Positions 1 through 8,965 of a DNA stretch of 64,000 bases are shown one piece after another. The stretch is from positions 62,001 to 126,000 of the forward strand of contig NZ_QGHC01000008.1 of assembly GCF_003148905.1 (NCBI RefSeq), written 5' to 3'. Below the pieces are notes generated by a model. It saw only the letters and a list, made by a program, of their open reading frames with translations, had not been told where the DNA came from and made no database searches. The stretch's first letter is position 1. Each line of letters starts with the position of its first letter. The DNA comes from Fulvimonas soli (GTDB lineage Bacteria; Pseudomonadota; Gammaproteobacteria; Xanthomonadales; Rhodanobacteraceae). A program made the translations under genes and the position numbers.

Positions 1-2006
1 ACCGCGAGGCCGGCGCGATGCTGGAGCTGCTGGCGCGCGACGACGGCGCGGCCTCCTTCGACGCGCTGGACGCCGAGCACCAGGCCGCGCTGAAGGCGCG
101 CATCCTGCCGGAGCTGCGCACCAACACCTACGACCCGGCCAGCGACACCATCGCCGTGTCGCCGCTGCGCGCGCAGGCGATGGCGGCGGTGGCGGCGCAC
201 TACGAGAGCCTGTTCTCCAGCGACCCGGCCACCGCGAAGCTGCGCAAGGCCTACGCGATGCGCGACGACACCGTGGGCGAGACGGAGCACCGCCGCGCGG
301 TGACCGCCTTCTTCTGGTGGACCGCCTGGGCCGCCGCCGCGCAGCGCCCCGGCGAGAGCATGAGCTACACGCAGAACTGGCCCTACGACCCGCTGGTCGG
401 CAACACGCCCACCGCCACCAGCTTCATGTGGTCGGTGTTCAGCGTGCTGTTCCTGATCTGCGGCATCGGCCTGCTCGCCTGGCACCACGCCGTGCAGAGC
501 CACAGGGAAGGCCCGGCCGCGCCGCCCGCGCGCGACCCGCTGGCGGACCTCAGGCCCACGCCGTCGATGAAGGCCACCGCCAAGTACTTCTGGACGGTGC
601 TGGCGCTGTTCCTCGCGCAGATCCTGCTCGGCGCCACCACTGCGCACTACCAGGTGGAGGGCCAGCAGGCCTACGGCTTCGCGCTGGCCAACTACCTGCC
701 CTACAGCCTCACCCGCACCTGGCACACCGAGCTGGCGGTGCTGTGGATCGCCACCGCGTGGCTGGCCACCGGCCTGTACATGGCGCCGGCGATCGGCGGC
801 GCGGAGCCGAGGTTCCAGCGGCTGGGCGTGAACTTCCTGTGGGCGTGCCTGCTGGTGATCGTGGTCGGCGCGTTCGCCGGCCAGTGGCTGGCGGTGATGG
901 ACAAGCTGGGCCTGTCGCGCAACTTCTGGTTCGGCCACCAGGGCTGGGAATACGTGGACCTGGGCCGCTTCTGGCAGCTGTTCCTGTTCGTCGGGCTGAT
1001 GCTGTGGCTGTTCCTGGTCGGCCGCGCGCTGTGGCCGGCGATCCGCCGCCGCGACGAGACCTCCTCGATCGTGGGCCTGCTGTTCCTCTCCACCGTGGCG
1101 ATCGGCCTGCTGTACGGCGCCGGCCTGATGTGGGGCGAGCACACCCACATCGCCATGGTCGAGTACTGGCGCTGGTGGGTGGTGCACCTGTGGGTGGAGG
1201 GCTTCTTCGAGGTGTTCGCCACCGCGGTGATCAGCTACCTGTTCGTGCGCCTGGGCCTGCTGCGCGCGCGCAGCGCCACCGCCAGCGTGCTGTTCGCCAC
1301 CATCGTGTTCATGGCCGGCGGCGTGCTGGGCACGCTGCACCACCTGTATTTCACCGGCACCACCACCGCGGTGATCGCGCTGGGGGCCAGCTTCTCGGCG
1401 CTGGAGGTGGTGCCGCTGGCGCTGATCGGCCTGGAGGCCTGCGAGACCTGGCGCAGCCGGCGCGCCGCGCCGTGGATGGCGCGCTACCGCTGGCCGATCG
1501 TGTTCTTCGTGGCGGTGAGCTTCTGGAACCTGGTGGGCGCCGGCCTGTTCGGCTTCCTGGTCAACACGCCGATCGCGCTGTACTACATGCAGGGCCTCAA
1601 CCTCACCCCGCTGCACGGGCACACCGCGCTGTTCGGCGTGTACGGCATGCTGGGCCTGGGCCTGATGCTGTTCTGCCTGCGCGGGATCAGGCCGCAGGCC
1701 GAGTGGCGCGAGGGCTGGCTGCGCGGCGCGTTCTGGTGCCTCAACATCGGCCTGTCGATGATGGCGCTGTGCACCCTGCTGCCGCTGGGCCTGCTGCAGC
1801 TGCATGCGGCGCTGACCCACGGCTACTGGTACGCCCGCTCCGCCGAGGTGATGGACACGCCGCTGGTGCACCTCTTGGTGTGGCTGCGCGTGCCGGGCGA
1901 CAGCCTGTTCGCGGCGGGCGCGCTGCTGGTCTCGGCCTTCGTCGCCTCGCTGTGGCTGGCGCGGCGGCCGGCGGCGCTGCCGCAGGCGGCGCGCGACAGC
2001 GCCTGA
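1..2006 (+). CDS. norZ: Quinol-dependent nitric oxide reductase (qNOR), 5' end outside window
   Basis: Single-subunit NO reductase of the heme-copper oxidase superfamily, reducing two NO to N2O with quinol electrons at the inner membrane. The frame is open to the window edge. From the first ATG at 18 there are 662 residues, and qNORs usually have about 750, so roughly the first 100 are missing. Visible hallmarks are the soluble N-terminal part, many membrane helices, and the heme/FeB histidines in RTWHTELAVLWIATAW, VVHLWVEGFFEVFA, TLHHLYF and HGHTALFGVYG. It detoxifies the NO made by the NirK encoded at 15586-17103. Its promoter lies outside the window, so regulation cannot be read. Identification is secure; the start is not visible. 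Confidence 0.95.
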   Translation, partial: REAGAMLELLARDDGAASFDALDAEHQAALKARILPELRTNTYDPASDTIAVSPLRAQAMAAVAAHYESLFSSDPATAKLRKAYAMRDDTVGETEHRRAVTAFFWWTAWAAAAQRPGESMSYTQNWPYDPLVGNTPTATSFMWSVFSVLFLICGIGLLAWHHAVQSHREGPAAPPARDPLADLRPTPSMKATAKYFWTVLALFLAQILLGATTAHYQVEGQQAYGFALANYLPYSLTRTWHTELAVLWIATAWLATGLYMAPAIGGAEPRFQRLGVNFLWACLLVIVVGAFAGQWLAVMDKLGLSRNFWFGHQGWEYVDLGRFWQLFLFVGLMLWLFLVGRALWPAIRRRDETSSIVGLLFLSTVAIGLLYGAGLMWGEHTHIAMVEYWRWWVVHLWVEGFFEVFATAVISYLFVRLGLLRARSATASVLFATIVFMAGGVLGTLHHLYFTGTTTAVIALGASFSALEVVPLALIGLEACETWRSRRAAPWMARYRWPIVFFVAVSFWNLVGAGLFGFLVNTPIALYYMQGLNLTPLHGHTALFGVYGMLGLGLMLFCLRGIRPQAEWREGWLRGAFWCLNIGLSMMALCTLLPLGLLQLHAALTHGYWYARSAEVMDTPLVHLLVWLRVPGDSLFAAGALLVSAFVASLWLARRPAALPQAARDSA

Positions 2007-2058
2007 AGCGCGCGGAGGGCGCCCGCCGCGGCGCCCTCCCTTCCTCCCGGGAACGCCG

Positions 2059-2463
2059 ATGCTCGAGTTCTATCCGCAGATCAGGTGGGCGCACGTCGCC
2101 TGCGTGCTGGCCAGCGGCGCGCTGTTCGCGCTGCGCGGCCTGCTGGTGCAGCTCGGCCACGGGCGCGTCGCGCAGTGGGCACCGCTGCGCTGGCTGGGCC
2201 ACGCGGTCGACACCGCCCTGCTCACCGCCGCGCTGATGCTGCTGACCCTGCTGCCGCACGCGATGTTCGCCAACGGCTGGCTCGCCGCCAAGCTCGCGCT
2301 GGTGGCCGCCTACGTCGCGCTGGGCACGCTGGCGCTCGGGCGCGCGCGCACGCCGCGGGCGCGGCGCCTGTGCTACGCCGCCGCGTTGTTGGCCTACGTC
2401 AACATCGTGGGCATCGCCTACATGCACCATCCGCTCGGCTGGCTGCACGGCTGGCCGGCATGA
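2059..2463 (+). CDS. SirB2-family integral membrane protein
   Basis: A 134-residue protein with four hydrophobic helices and the overall pattern of the SirB family (SirB2-like). The biochemical role of that family is not established. The ATG at 2059 follows a GGGAACG ribosome-binding-like stretch. It lies 52 bases after qNOR on the same strand, so co-transcription is likely. Such small SirB2-like genes occur beside NO reductase genes in other denitrifiers (general recollection, not checked here). Conserved-looking polar positions in the membrane include the H in IRWAHVA and the HH in YMHHPLGWL, which could bind heme or metal; that is speculation. Family assignment moderate to good, function unknown. 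Confidence 0.7.
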   Translation: MLEFYPQIRWAHVACVLASGALFALRGLLVQLGHGRVAQWAPLRWLGHAVDTALLTAALMLLTLLPHAMFANGWLAAKLALVAAYVALGTLALGRARTPRARRLCYAAALLAYVNIVGIAYMHHPLGWLHGWPA

Positions 2464-2491
2464 ACCCGGGACACGGCCCATGGAGATCGTG

Positions 2492-3607
2492 ATGGACAGC
2501 GCACTGCGTCTGGTCAACCCGCAGCGCGAGGCCGAGCGCCGCTGGGTGCACCTGGCGGTGGCCCGGCTGGGACAGGAGGCCGCGCGCTCGGCCGACACGC
2601 ACCTGCTCAAGCTGGAGTTCCCCGGCTTCCGCGGCATCGGCTTCTACTTCAAGGACGAGTCGGCGCACCCCAGCGGCAGCCTCAAGCACCGGCTGGCGCG
2701 CTCGCTGTTCCTGTACGCGCTGTGCAACGGCCGCCTGCGCGACGGCCAGAGCGTGGTGGACGCCTCCTCCGGCAGCACCGCGATCTCCGAGGCGTGGTTC
2801 GCGCGCCTGCTCGGCCTGCCGTTCGTGGCGGTGATGCCGGCCTGCACCGCGCCGGGCAAGATCCAAGGCGTGCAGGCGCTGGGCGGCGAGTGCGAGCTGG
2901 TGGACGACCCCGCGCAGGTGTACGCGCGCGCCGCCGCGCACGCCGCGCGCGGCGCCTGCCACCTGGACCAGTTCGGCCTGGCCGAGCGCGCCACCGACTG
3001 GCGCGGCAACAACAACATCGCCGAGTCGATCGTCGGCCAGATGGCGCTGGAGGCCGAGCCCGAGCCGACCTGGATCGTCTGCGGCGCCGGCACCGGCGGC
3101 ACCTCGGCCACCATCGGCCGCTACCTGCGCTACCGCCGCCTGGCCACCCAGCTGTGCGTGGCCGAGCCGGCCGGCGGCGCGTTCGCGCGCGGCTGGCGCA
3201 GCCGCGACGCCGGCGCGCGGGCCGGCCAGCCCACGCTGATCGAGGGCATCGGCCGGCCGCAGGTCGAGCCGGGCTTCCTGTTCGACGTGGTGGACCGCGT
3301 GGTCGAGGTGCCCGACAGCGCCTCGATCGCCGCCGCCTGGCTGCTGGAGGAGCTGCTCGGCCGCCGCTACGGCGGCTCGTCCGGCACCAACCTGGTCGCC
3401 TGCCTGCAGCTGGCCGCCACCATGCGCGCGCGCGGCGAGCGCGGCAGCATCGTCAGCCTGCTGTGCGACCGCGGCGAGCGCTACGCGCAGACGCTGTTCG
3501 ACCCGGCCTGGCTGGCCGCGCGCGGCATCGACCTGGCGCCCTGGGACGCGGCGCTGCGCGCCAGCCTGCGCGACGGCCGCCCGCCGGTGCCGGCCGGCGC
3601 GGGGTAA
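2492..3607 (+). CDS. PLP-dependent cysteine synthase-family protein
   Basis: Fold-type II pyridoxal-phosphate enzyme (cysteine synthase / cystathionine beta-synthase superfamily), about 371 residues. The PLP lysine is in HPSGSLKHR, the substrate loop in [12 protein letters not shown], the phosphate-binding glycine loop in [13 protein letters not shown], and a second conserved segment is GGSSGTN. Two starts are possible: ATG 2480 and ATG 2492. I prefer 2492 because a GGAG at 2482-2485 sits six bases before it. Real O-acetylserine sulfhydrylases are usually shorter (about 310 residues), so the substrate here is uncertain; a desulfhydrase or sulfur-transfer role is possible. It shares a strand run with qNOR, a TyrA-like gene and ubiD. 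Confidence 0.85.
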   Translation: MDSALRLVNPQREAERRWVHLAVARLGQEAARSADTHLLKLEFPGFRGIGFYFKDESAHPSGSLKHRLARSLFLYALCNGRLRDGQSVVDASSGSTAISEAWFARLLGLPFVAVMPACTAPGKIQGVQALGGECELVDDPAQVYARAAAHAARGACHLDQFGLAERATDWRGNNNIAESIVGQMALEAEPEPTWIVCGAGTGGTSATIGRYLRYRRLATQLCVAEPAGGAFARGWRSRDAGARAGQPTLIEGIGRPQVEPGFLFDVVDRVVEVPDSASIAAAWLLEELLGRRYGGSSGTNLVACLQLAATMRARGERGSIVSLLCDRGERYAQTLFDPAWLAARGIDLAPWDAALRASLRDGRPPVPAGAG

Positions 3608-3636
3608 GGTGGCGGCACCCCTCGATGGAGCCTGCC

Positions 3637-4404
3637 ATGTCCTTCGCCCTGTTCGGCTACGGCCGCTTCGGCCGCGCCTTCGCCGACCTGCTGCAGCGGG
3701 CCGGGCACGCGCTGCGCGTGTTCGACCCGCACGCCGACGTGCCCGCCGCGCTGGCGGCCGCCACGCCCGCCGCGGCGCTCGCGGGCGCCGAATGGATCGT
3801 GCTGGCGATGCCGGTGCCGCGCATGGCCGAGGCGCTGCGCGGGCTGCGCCCGCTGCTCGACCCGCGCCAGACGGTGATCGACGTGGGCAGCGTCAAGCAG
3901 GGCCCGTGCGCGCTGCTGGACGGGGTGCTCGGCGCGGCGATCCCGCACGCCGGCACGCACCCGCTGTTCGGCCCGCTCAGCCTCGCGCGCGGCGAGCGCC
4001 CGCTGCGCGTGGTGCTGTGCCCCAGCGCGCGGCACCCGGACGCCGCCGCGCGCACGCGCGCGCTGTTCGCCGCGCTCGGCTGCGAGGTGGTCGAGCGCGA
4101 GCCGGCCGCGCACGACCGCGCGATGGCGCAGACGCACGCGCTGGCCTTCTTCATCGCCAAGGCGCTGGTGGAGATGGGCGTGGGCGAGGACCTCTCGCTG
4201 GCGCCGCCCTCCTTCCTCGGCCTGGCCCACATGCTCGCCGCGGTGCGCGGCGACGCCGGCCACCTGTTCGCCGCGATCCAGCGCGAGAACCCCTACGCCG
4301 GCGAGGCGCGCGCCTCGCTGCTCGACCACCTCGCCGCGATCCACCAGCGCCTGCAGGCGGACGAGGGCGCGGCGCTGTCCATTCCCGGCGCCGATCCGCC
4401 ATGA
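3637..4404 (+). CDS. Prephenate dehydrogenase-like protein (TyrA family)
   Basis: A 255-residue NAD(P)-dependent dehydrogenase of the TyrA family, which oxidatively decarboxylates prephenate or arogenate. The N-terminal Rossmann motif is [15 protein letters not shown] and GTHPLFGP match the substrate-binding stretches of TyrA, and the C-terminal part is helical and dimer-like. It lacks a chorismate mutase or ACT domain. The ATG at 3637 starts directly in the Rossmann strand, as expected. Its stop overlaps the ubiD start by four bases (ATGA at 4401), which implies translational coupling. Linkage to ubiD suggests a role near aromatic or quinone precursor supply, but the sequence does not establish the actual substrate. 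Confidence 0.85.
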   Translation: MSFALFGYGRFGRAFADLLQRAGHALRVFDPHADVPAALAAATPAAALAGAEWIVLAMPVPRMAEALRGLRPLLDPRQTVIDVGSVKQGPCALLDGVLGAAIPHAGTHPLFGPLSLARGERPLRVVLCPSARHPDAAARTRALFAALGCEVVEREPAAHDRAMAQTHALAFFIAKALVEMGVGEDLSLAPPSFLGLAHMLAAVRGDAGHLFAAIQRENPYAGEARASLLDHLAAIHQRLQADEGAALSIPGADPP

Positions 4405-5873
4405 GCCACCACGACCTGCGCGGCTTCCTCGGCCAGCTCGAGCGCGAGCGCCAGCTGCTGCGCGTGCGCGCGCCGGTCGACCCGCACCTGGAATCCACCG
4501 CGCTCAGCCTGCGCGCGCTGCGCGAGGGCGGCCCGGCGCTGCTGATGGAGCGGCCGCTCGGCTCGCCGCACGCGCTGCTCGGCAACCTGTTCGGCCACCG
4601 CCGGCGCATCGAGGCGGCGCTGGCCGGCCGCCCGCTGGCCAGCCTGCGCGAGCTGGGCGCGCTGCTCGCCGCGCTGAAGGAGCCGCGCTGGCCGTCCAGC
4701 CTGCGCCAGGCGCTGGCGACCTGGCCGGAGCTGGCCCAGCTCGCCCACGTGACGCCGCGCCGCGTGGCGGAGGCGGCCTTCGAGCACGAGACGGTGGAAG
4801 GCGGCGACGTCGACCTGGCGCGCCTGCCCGTGCAGCACTGCTGGCCGCGCGACGCCGGCCGGCTGATCACCTTCGGCCTGGTGGTGACGCGCGGCACGCG
4901 GCAGGCGCGGCAGAACGTGGCGATCTACCGCCAGCAGCTGCTCGGCCGCAACCGCGTGATCATGCGCTGGCTGCCGCACCGCGGCGGCGCGCTGGACCAC
5001 GCCGACTGGCAGGCGGCGCATCCGGACCGGCCCTTCCCCGTGCTGGTGGCGATCGGCGCCGACCCGGCGACGATGCTGGCCGCGGTGGCGCCGGTGCCCG
5101 ACAGCCTGTCCGAATACGAGTTCGCCGGCCTGCTGCGCGGCCAGCGCACGCGGCTGTGGCGCAGCGCGCTCACCGGGCTGGACGCGCCGGCCGGCGCGGA
5201 GATCCTGCTGGAAGGCTTCATCCGCCCCGGCGACGCCGCGCTGGAGGGCCCGTTCGGCGACCACACCGGCTACTACAACGCGCAGGAGCGCTTCCCCGTG
5301 CTCACCGTCGAGCGGCTGCGCCTGCGCCGCGACGCGGTCTACCACGGCAGCTACATGGGCCGCGCGCCGCACGACGAGCCCTCGGTGCTGGCGATGGCGC
5401 TGAACGAGGTATTCGTGCCGATCCTGCAGAAGGCGTTCCCGGAGATCGTGGACTTCCACCTGCCGCCGGAGGCGTGCTCCTACCGCGTGGCGGTGGTCGC
5501 CATCCGCAAGCAGTACGCCGGCCACGCGCGGCGCGTGATGATGGGCCTGTGGTCGTACCTGCGCCAGTTCACCTACACCAAGTTCGTGATCGTCACCGAC
5601 GCCGACATCGACGTGCGCGACTGGCCGCAGGTGATCTGGGCGGTCGCCACCCGCGTCGATCCCGCGCGCGACGCGCTGCTGGTGGAGCGCACGCCGATCG
5701 ACTACCTCGACTTCGCCAGCCCCGTCGCCGGCCTCGGCTCCAAGCTGGGCCTGGACGCCACCTGCAAGTGGCCGGGCGAGACCGCGCGCGCCTGGGGCCT
5801 GCCGATCGAGCCCGACCCGGCGGTGGAGCGGCGCGTGGAGGCGCTGTGGTCGCAGTTGCAGGCGGCGCGCTGA
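4401..5873 (+). CDS. ubiD: UbiD, 3-octaprenyl-4-hydroxybenzoate decarboxylase
   Basis: Decarboxylates polyprenyl-4-hydroxybenzoate in ubiquinone synthesis with prenylated FMN made by UbiX. The product has 490 residues, close to the roughly 497 of E. coli UbiD, and aligns along its whole length from memory. Shared blocks include [20 protein letters not shown] (prFMN and metal binding), [12 protein letters not shown] with the catalytic glutamate region, [24 protein letters not shown] and [17 protein letters not shown]. The ATG lies inside the tyrA-like stop codon. The reaction needs no oxygen, in keeping with the ubiU and ubiV genes downstream. Whether this is the only ubiD of the genome cannot be told. 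Confidence 0.93.
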   Translation: MSHHDLRGFLGQLERERQLLRVRAPVDPHLESTALSLRALREGGPALLMERPLGSPHALLGNLFGHRRRIEAALAGRPLASLRELGALLAALKEPRWPSSLRQALATWPELAQLAHVTPRRVAEAAFEHETVEGGDVDLARLPVQHCWPRDAGRLITFGLVVTRGTRQARQNVAIYRQQLLGRNRVIMRWLPHRGGALDHADWQAAHPDRPFPVLVAIGADPATMLAAVAPVPDSLSEYEFAGLLRGQRTRLWRSALTGLDAPAGAEILLEGFIRPGDAALEGPFGDHTGYYNAQERFPVLTVERLRLRRDAVYHGSYMGRAPHDEPSVLAMALNEVFVPILQKAFPEIVDFHLPPEACSYRVAVVAIRKQYAGHARRVMMGLWSYLRQFTYTKFVIVTDADIDVRDWPQVIWAVATRVDPARDALLVERTPIDYLDFASPVAGLGSKLGLDATCKWPGETARAWGLPIEPDPAVERRVEALWSQLQAAR

Positions 5874-5911
5874 CGGCGCACCGGGGCCGCCTCGAACCGC
5901 CGCCTTGACGG

Positions 5912-5940
5912 CCGTCATTCCCGCGCGAGCGGGAACCCAT
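5912..5940. repeat. Short inverted repeat of the TCATTCCCGCG...CGGGAA type
   Basis: Between the convergent ubiD and the small minus-strand gene at 6018 lies TTCCCGCGCGAGCGGGAA (18 bases), a near-perfect hairpin in the context TCATTCCCGC...GCGGGAACCCA. This form is a widespread short dispersed repeat in proteobacteria. It may act as a terminator-like structure for both genes. No T-tract is present. The rest of 5874-6017 is GC-rich and holds nothing else I can support. Confidence 0.55.
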
Positions 5941-6017
5941 CCTGCGCCGCCCGCGCGTCCACCCGGCTTCCCGTCCGCGCGAGAGCGACGCCACCGACGC
6001 TCTTCCCTGCGCTCCCC

Positions 6018-6323
6018 TCAAGGCGGCGCGGACGCCGCCCCGTCCGGGTCCAGCACCGCCAGCGCCTCGCGCAGCTCGGCCTGCAGCGCCAGCCACGAGC
6101 GTTCCCACTGCCCCGGGTGCGGCTTCGCCAGGCCGAAGCGCCGCAGCATCGCCTGCGCCGTGGCCAGCCGCGCGCGCAGCGCCGCGGCCGCGGCCAGCGC
6201 GCGTTCGTGCTCGTCCTTGCCGACCATCAGGATCTTCCTGTCGCGGCACACGCCGATGCACGGCTGCGGCGCCTCGATCCTGCCACAGCCGATGCACTGC
6301 CAGGCCTGGACGTACTCGGCCAT
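6018..6323 (-). CDS. Conserved Cys-rich small protein, function unknown
   Basis: A 101-residue protein whose first 30 residues carry a compact cysteine cluster, CIGCGRIEAPQPCIGVCRDR, of the form C-x2-C-x8-C-x3-C. This would suit a zinc ribbon or an iron-sulfur centre. The remainder is helical, with a probable coiled coil (residues 37-95). No signal peptide is visible, so it is probably cytoplasmic. I do not recognise an experimentally characterised relative. It lies 19 bases after the His-rich exported protein on the same strand, so the two are probably co-transcribed from the promoter region with the FNR box at 6903-6916. That places it with anaerobic ubiquinone and NO-related genes. Confidence 0.65.
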   Translation of the reverse strand: MAEYVQAWQCIGCGRIEAPQPCIGVCRDRKILMVGKDEHERALAAAAALRARLATAQAMLRRFGLAKPHPGQWERSWLALQAELREALAVLDPDGAASAPP

Positions 6324-6342
6324 CGCCGCGCCGCCCGCGCCT

Positions 6343-6834
6343 TCAGTGCCCGTGCGCCATCGCCGGCATCGGCGCGGCGTCCGCGGACCAGCCAGGATCG
6401 TCGAAGTAGCGCGGGTAGTCGGCCACGTCGCGGCGCATCGCCGCCACCTCTGCCATGTCGCGCGGGTCGACCCGGAGCCGGCGCGCGTCGTCGAGCAGCG
6501 GCACCAGCATGCGGTGGACCACCGCGTCCTGCTCCGGCCCCAGCCGGCAGTGCGCGAACAGGTCGGACACCGCCGCCTCGATCAGGCCGACGCGGGCGAG
6601 CGCCATGGTCGCGTCCATGTGGCCCATCTCGTAGTGGCGCAGTTCCTCCAGCGCGGCGTGGATGCGGCCCATGCCCTCGCGCAGCGTCGCGCCGGCGCTC
6701 CAGCGCGGCGCCGGCAGCGGGACCGGCTGGCCGTCGTAGGCCGCGTGCGCGGCGTGGTCGTGCTGCGGTGCGGCCTGCAGCGGGCCGAAGGCGAGCAAGC
6801 CGAGCAGCAGGACGGGAAGCGTGGCGGTCTTCAT
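6343..6834 (-). CDS. Exported His-rich protein, function unknown
   Basis: A 163-residue protein with a clear signal peptide (MKTATLPVLLLGLLAFGPLQA, cleavage near residue 21) and a histidine-rich mature N-terminus (PQHDHAAHAA). The helical core contains MGRIHAALEELRHYEMGHMD and DLFAHCRLGPEQDAVVH, and the end is MPAMAHGH. The spacing of His, Met and Glu residues suggests a periplasmic four-helix metal-binding or metal-delivery protein; this is inference only. It is divergent from ubiU, and the FNR-type box at 6903-6916 lies between them, 69 bases from this start. Expression under oxygen limitation is therefore likely. Copper supply to NirK would be an attractive but untested role. Confidence 0.65.
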   Translation of the reverse strand: MKTATLPVLLLGLLAFGPLQAAPQHDHAAHAAYDGQPVPLPAPRWSAGATLREGMGRIHAALEELRHYEMGHMDATMALARVGLIEAAVSDLFAHCRLGPEQDAVVHRMLVPLLDDARRLRVDPRDMAEVAAMRRDVADYPRYFDDPGWSADAAPMPAMAHGH

Positions 6835-6902
6835 GGCGTACTCCTCGTGCGGCGCGGGCGCCGCGGATGGACGCAGCCTAGTCCGCGCCCCCGCGGCGCC
6901 GG

Positions 6903-6916
6903 CTGATCCAGGTCAA
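6903..6916. promoter_or_regulatory. FNR-type box between His-rich gene and ubiU
   Basis: CTGATCCAGGTCAA matches the FNR/DNR consensus TTGAT-N4-ATCAA at 8 of 10 positions. It lies in the divergent promoter region, with its centre 65 bases before the ubiU ATG (which has a GGAGAGG ribosome-binding site) and 75 bases before the minus-strand start at 6834. One site could serve both directions. Confidence 0.75.
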
Positions 6917-6974
6917 CGACGGCGGCCCGCGCCGGCGCGCAGGATGCGGCGTCCCGTCGCACCGGAGAGGCGTC

Positions 6975-7973
6975 ATGCAACTGGTCTGTCCCGCCGGCAA
7001 CCTGCCGGCCCTGCAGGCGGCGGTCGACGCCGGCGCCGACGCGGTCTACGCGGGCCTGCGCGACCAGACCAACGCGCGCGCCTTCCCCGGCCTCAACTTC
7101 GGCGACGAGGAGCTGCGCCAGGGCATCGCCTACGCGCACGCGCGCGGCGCGCGGGTGTACCTCGCGCTCAACACCTATCCCGACAGCGCGCGGCTGGCGC
7201 AGTGGCAGGCGGCGGTGGACAAGGCCGCCGGCCTCGGCTGCGACGCCGTCATCGTGGCCGAGATGGCGGTGCTCGACTACGCCGCGCGCGCGCATCCGGC
7301 GCTGCCGCGGCACCTGTCGGTGCAGGGCTCGGCCACCACCGCGCCGGCGCTGCGCTACATGCACGAGCGCTTCGGCATCGCCCGTGCGGTGCTGCCGCGC
7401 GTGCTGTCGATCCAGCAGGTGGAGCGCCTGTGCGAGAGCGCGCCGGTGCCGCTGGAGGTGTTCGCCTTCGGCAGCCTGTGCATCATGGTGGAGGGGCGCT
7501 GCCAGCTCTCCAGCTACGTCACCGGCGCCTCGCCCAACCGCCACGGCGTGTGCTCGCCGGCCGGCTTCGTGCGCTGGGAGGAGCACGCCGACGGCCGCCG
7601 CAGCGTGCGCCTCAACCGCGTGCTGATCGACCGCTTCGAGCCGGCCGAGCCGGCCGGCTATCCCACCGTGTGCAAGGGCCGCTACGCGGTGGGCGGCGAG
7701 ACCTTCCACGCGCTGGAGGAGCCGGCCAGCCTCAACACGCTGGAGCTGCTGCCGCGGCTGGCGCGGGCCGGCGTGGCGGCGCTGAAGATCGAGGGTCGCC
7801 AGCGCGGCGCGGCCTACGTCGCCTCGGTCACGCGCACCTGGCGCGAGGCGCTGGACCGCTACCGCGCCGCGCCCGCGCAGTGGCGGCCGCGGCCCGGCTG
7901 GCAGTCCGCGCTGGCCCGCCACGCCGAGGGCCGCCAGACCACGCTCGGTCCCTACCACCGCCGCTGGCACTGA
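6975..7973 (+). CDS. ubiU: UbiU, O2-independent ubiquinone hydroxylation, U32 family
   Basis: Peptidase U32-family iron-sulfur protein. With UbiV it forms the hydroxylase that replaces O2-dependent Ubi monooxygenases during anaerobic ubiquinone synthesis. The 332-residue product has cysteines at 169 and 176 (GSLCIMVEGRC), 193 (HGVCSP) and 233 (TVCKGR). These match the four cluster ligands known for E. coli UbiU (169, 176, 193, 232). The ATG at 6975 follows GGAGAGG at optimal spacing. ubiV starts four bases after its stop, so they form one operon. The FNR box upstream predicts induction without oxygen. Confident assignment. Confidence 0.95.
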   Translation: MQLVCPAGNLPALQAAVDAGADAVYAGLRDQTNARAFPGLNFGDEELRQGIAYAHARGARVYLALNTYPDSARLAQWQAAVDKAAGLGCDAVIVAEMAVLDYAARAHPALPRHLSVQGSATTAPALRYMHERFGIARAVLPRVLSIQQVERLCESAPVPLEVFAFGSLCIMVEGRCQLSSYVTGASPNRHGVCSPAGFVRWEEHADGRRSVRLNRVLIDRFEPAEPAGYPTVCKGRYAVGGETFHALEEPASLNTLELLPRLARAGVAALKIEGRQRGAAYVASVTRTWREALDRYRAAPAQWRPRPGWQSALARHAEGRQTTLGPYHRRWH

Positions 7974-7977
7974 ACCG

Positions 7978-8856
7978 ATGAAGCTGAGCCTGGGACCACT
8001 GCAGTACTTCTGGCCGCGCGAGCGCACGCTGGCGTTCTACCGCGAGGCGGCGCGCTGGCCGGTGGACATCGTCTACCTCGGCGAGACGGTGTGCAGCAAG
8101 CGCCGCGAGCTGGCCGCGCGCGACTGGACCGCGCTGGCCGCGGAGCTGGCCGAGAGCGGCAAGCAGGTGGTGCTGTCCTCGCTGGCGCTGGTCGAGGCCG
8201 AGTCGGAGCTGGGCGCGCTCGGGCGGCTGGTCGAGGCAGGCGGCGGCTGGATCGAGGCCAACGACCTGTCCGCCGTGCAGCTGTGCCGCCTGCGCGGCGT
8301 GCCCTTCGTCGGCGGCCCCTCGCTCAACGTGTACAACCACCGCGCGCTGGCGCTGCTGATGGAGGACGGCCTGCGCCGCTGGGTGCCCGGCGTGGAGCAG
8401 GGCGAGGCGCTGCTGCGCGAGCTGCGCGCGGCGATGCTGGCCGGCGGCGGCGCGATGCCGGAACTGGAGGTGATCGCCTTCGGCCGCCTGCCGCTGGCCT
8501 ACTCGGCGCGCTGCTTCACCGCGCGCGCGCTGGACGTGGCGAAGGACCAGTGCGGCTTCCGCTGCATCGACCATCCCGACGGCCTGCCGCTGGCCACGCG
8601 CGAGGGGCGGCCGTTCCTGCGCATCAACGGCGTCCAGGTCCAGGGCGAGGAGGTCACCGACCTCGGCCCCGAGCTGCCGGCGCTGCGCGCGCTGGGCGTG
8701 GACGTGCTGCGGCTGTACCCGCAGGCCGAGGGCATGGCCGAGGCGGTGGCGCATTTCCACCTCGCCCGCCGCTCGCCGCAGCCGCCGCCGCGCATCGGCG
8801 CGCGCAACGGCTACTGGCACGGCGGGCCGGGGATGCGGGTCGACGCCGCATCCTGA
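7978..8856 (+). CDS. ubiV: UbiV, O2-independent ubiquinone hydroxylation, U32 family
   Basis: Partner of UbiU in anaerobic ubiquinone synthesis, binding one [4Fe-4S] cluster. In the 292-residue product the cysteines fall at 39 (GETVCSKRR), 179 (SARCFTARA), 192 and 196 (DQCGFRCIDHP). These are almost exactly the E. coli ligand positions 39, 180, 193 and 197. The start is fixed by close coupling to ubiU. It is convergent with fabB; a strong hairpin (8861-8887) follows the stop. The third component, UbiT, is encoded at 11469-11978 on the other strand, so the whole ubiUVT set is within this island. Confidence 0.95.
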   Translation: MKLSLGPLQYFWPRERTLAFYREAARWPVDIVYLGETVCSKRRELAARDWTALAAELAESGKQVVLSSLALVEAESELGALGRLVEAGGGWIEANDLSAVQLCRLRGVPFVGGPSLNVYNHRALALLMEDGLRRWVPGVEQGEALLRELRAAMLAGGGAMPELEVIAFGRLPLAYSARCFTARALDVAKDQCGFRCIDHPDGLPLATREGRPFLRINGVQVQGEEVTDLGPELPALRALGVDVLRLYPQAEGMAEAVAHFHLARRSPQPPPRIGARNGYWHGGPGMRVDAAS

Positions 8857-8860
8857 TGGC

Positions 8861-8887
8861 GGCAAGCGGCGGCTCCCGCCGCTTGCC
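8861..8887. terminator. Strong hairpin between convergent ubiV and fabB
   Basis: A perfect 12-bp stem, GGCAAGCGGCGG pairing with CCGCCGCTTGCC around a three-base CTC loop, lies four bases after ubiV. There is no T-tract on either strand, so it could be a transcript-stabilising or factor-assisted terminator rather than a classical intrinsic one. Confidence 0.55.
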
Positions 8888-8965
8888 GGTCGCGTGCGCT
8901 CCCGCTCGCCGTTCCCGGAAGCGCGCATCCGCGCGCCGTCGCCTCGGAGCACCGGACCGCCGCAG

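Noticed and set aside
317-2236. Long alternative reading frames antisense or out of frame with qNOR and most other genes
   Set aside because: In DNA of this GC content, stop codons are rare and long Arg/Ala/Pro-rich frames arise by chance. They show no family motifs, while the chosen frames do.
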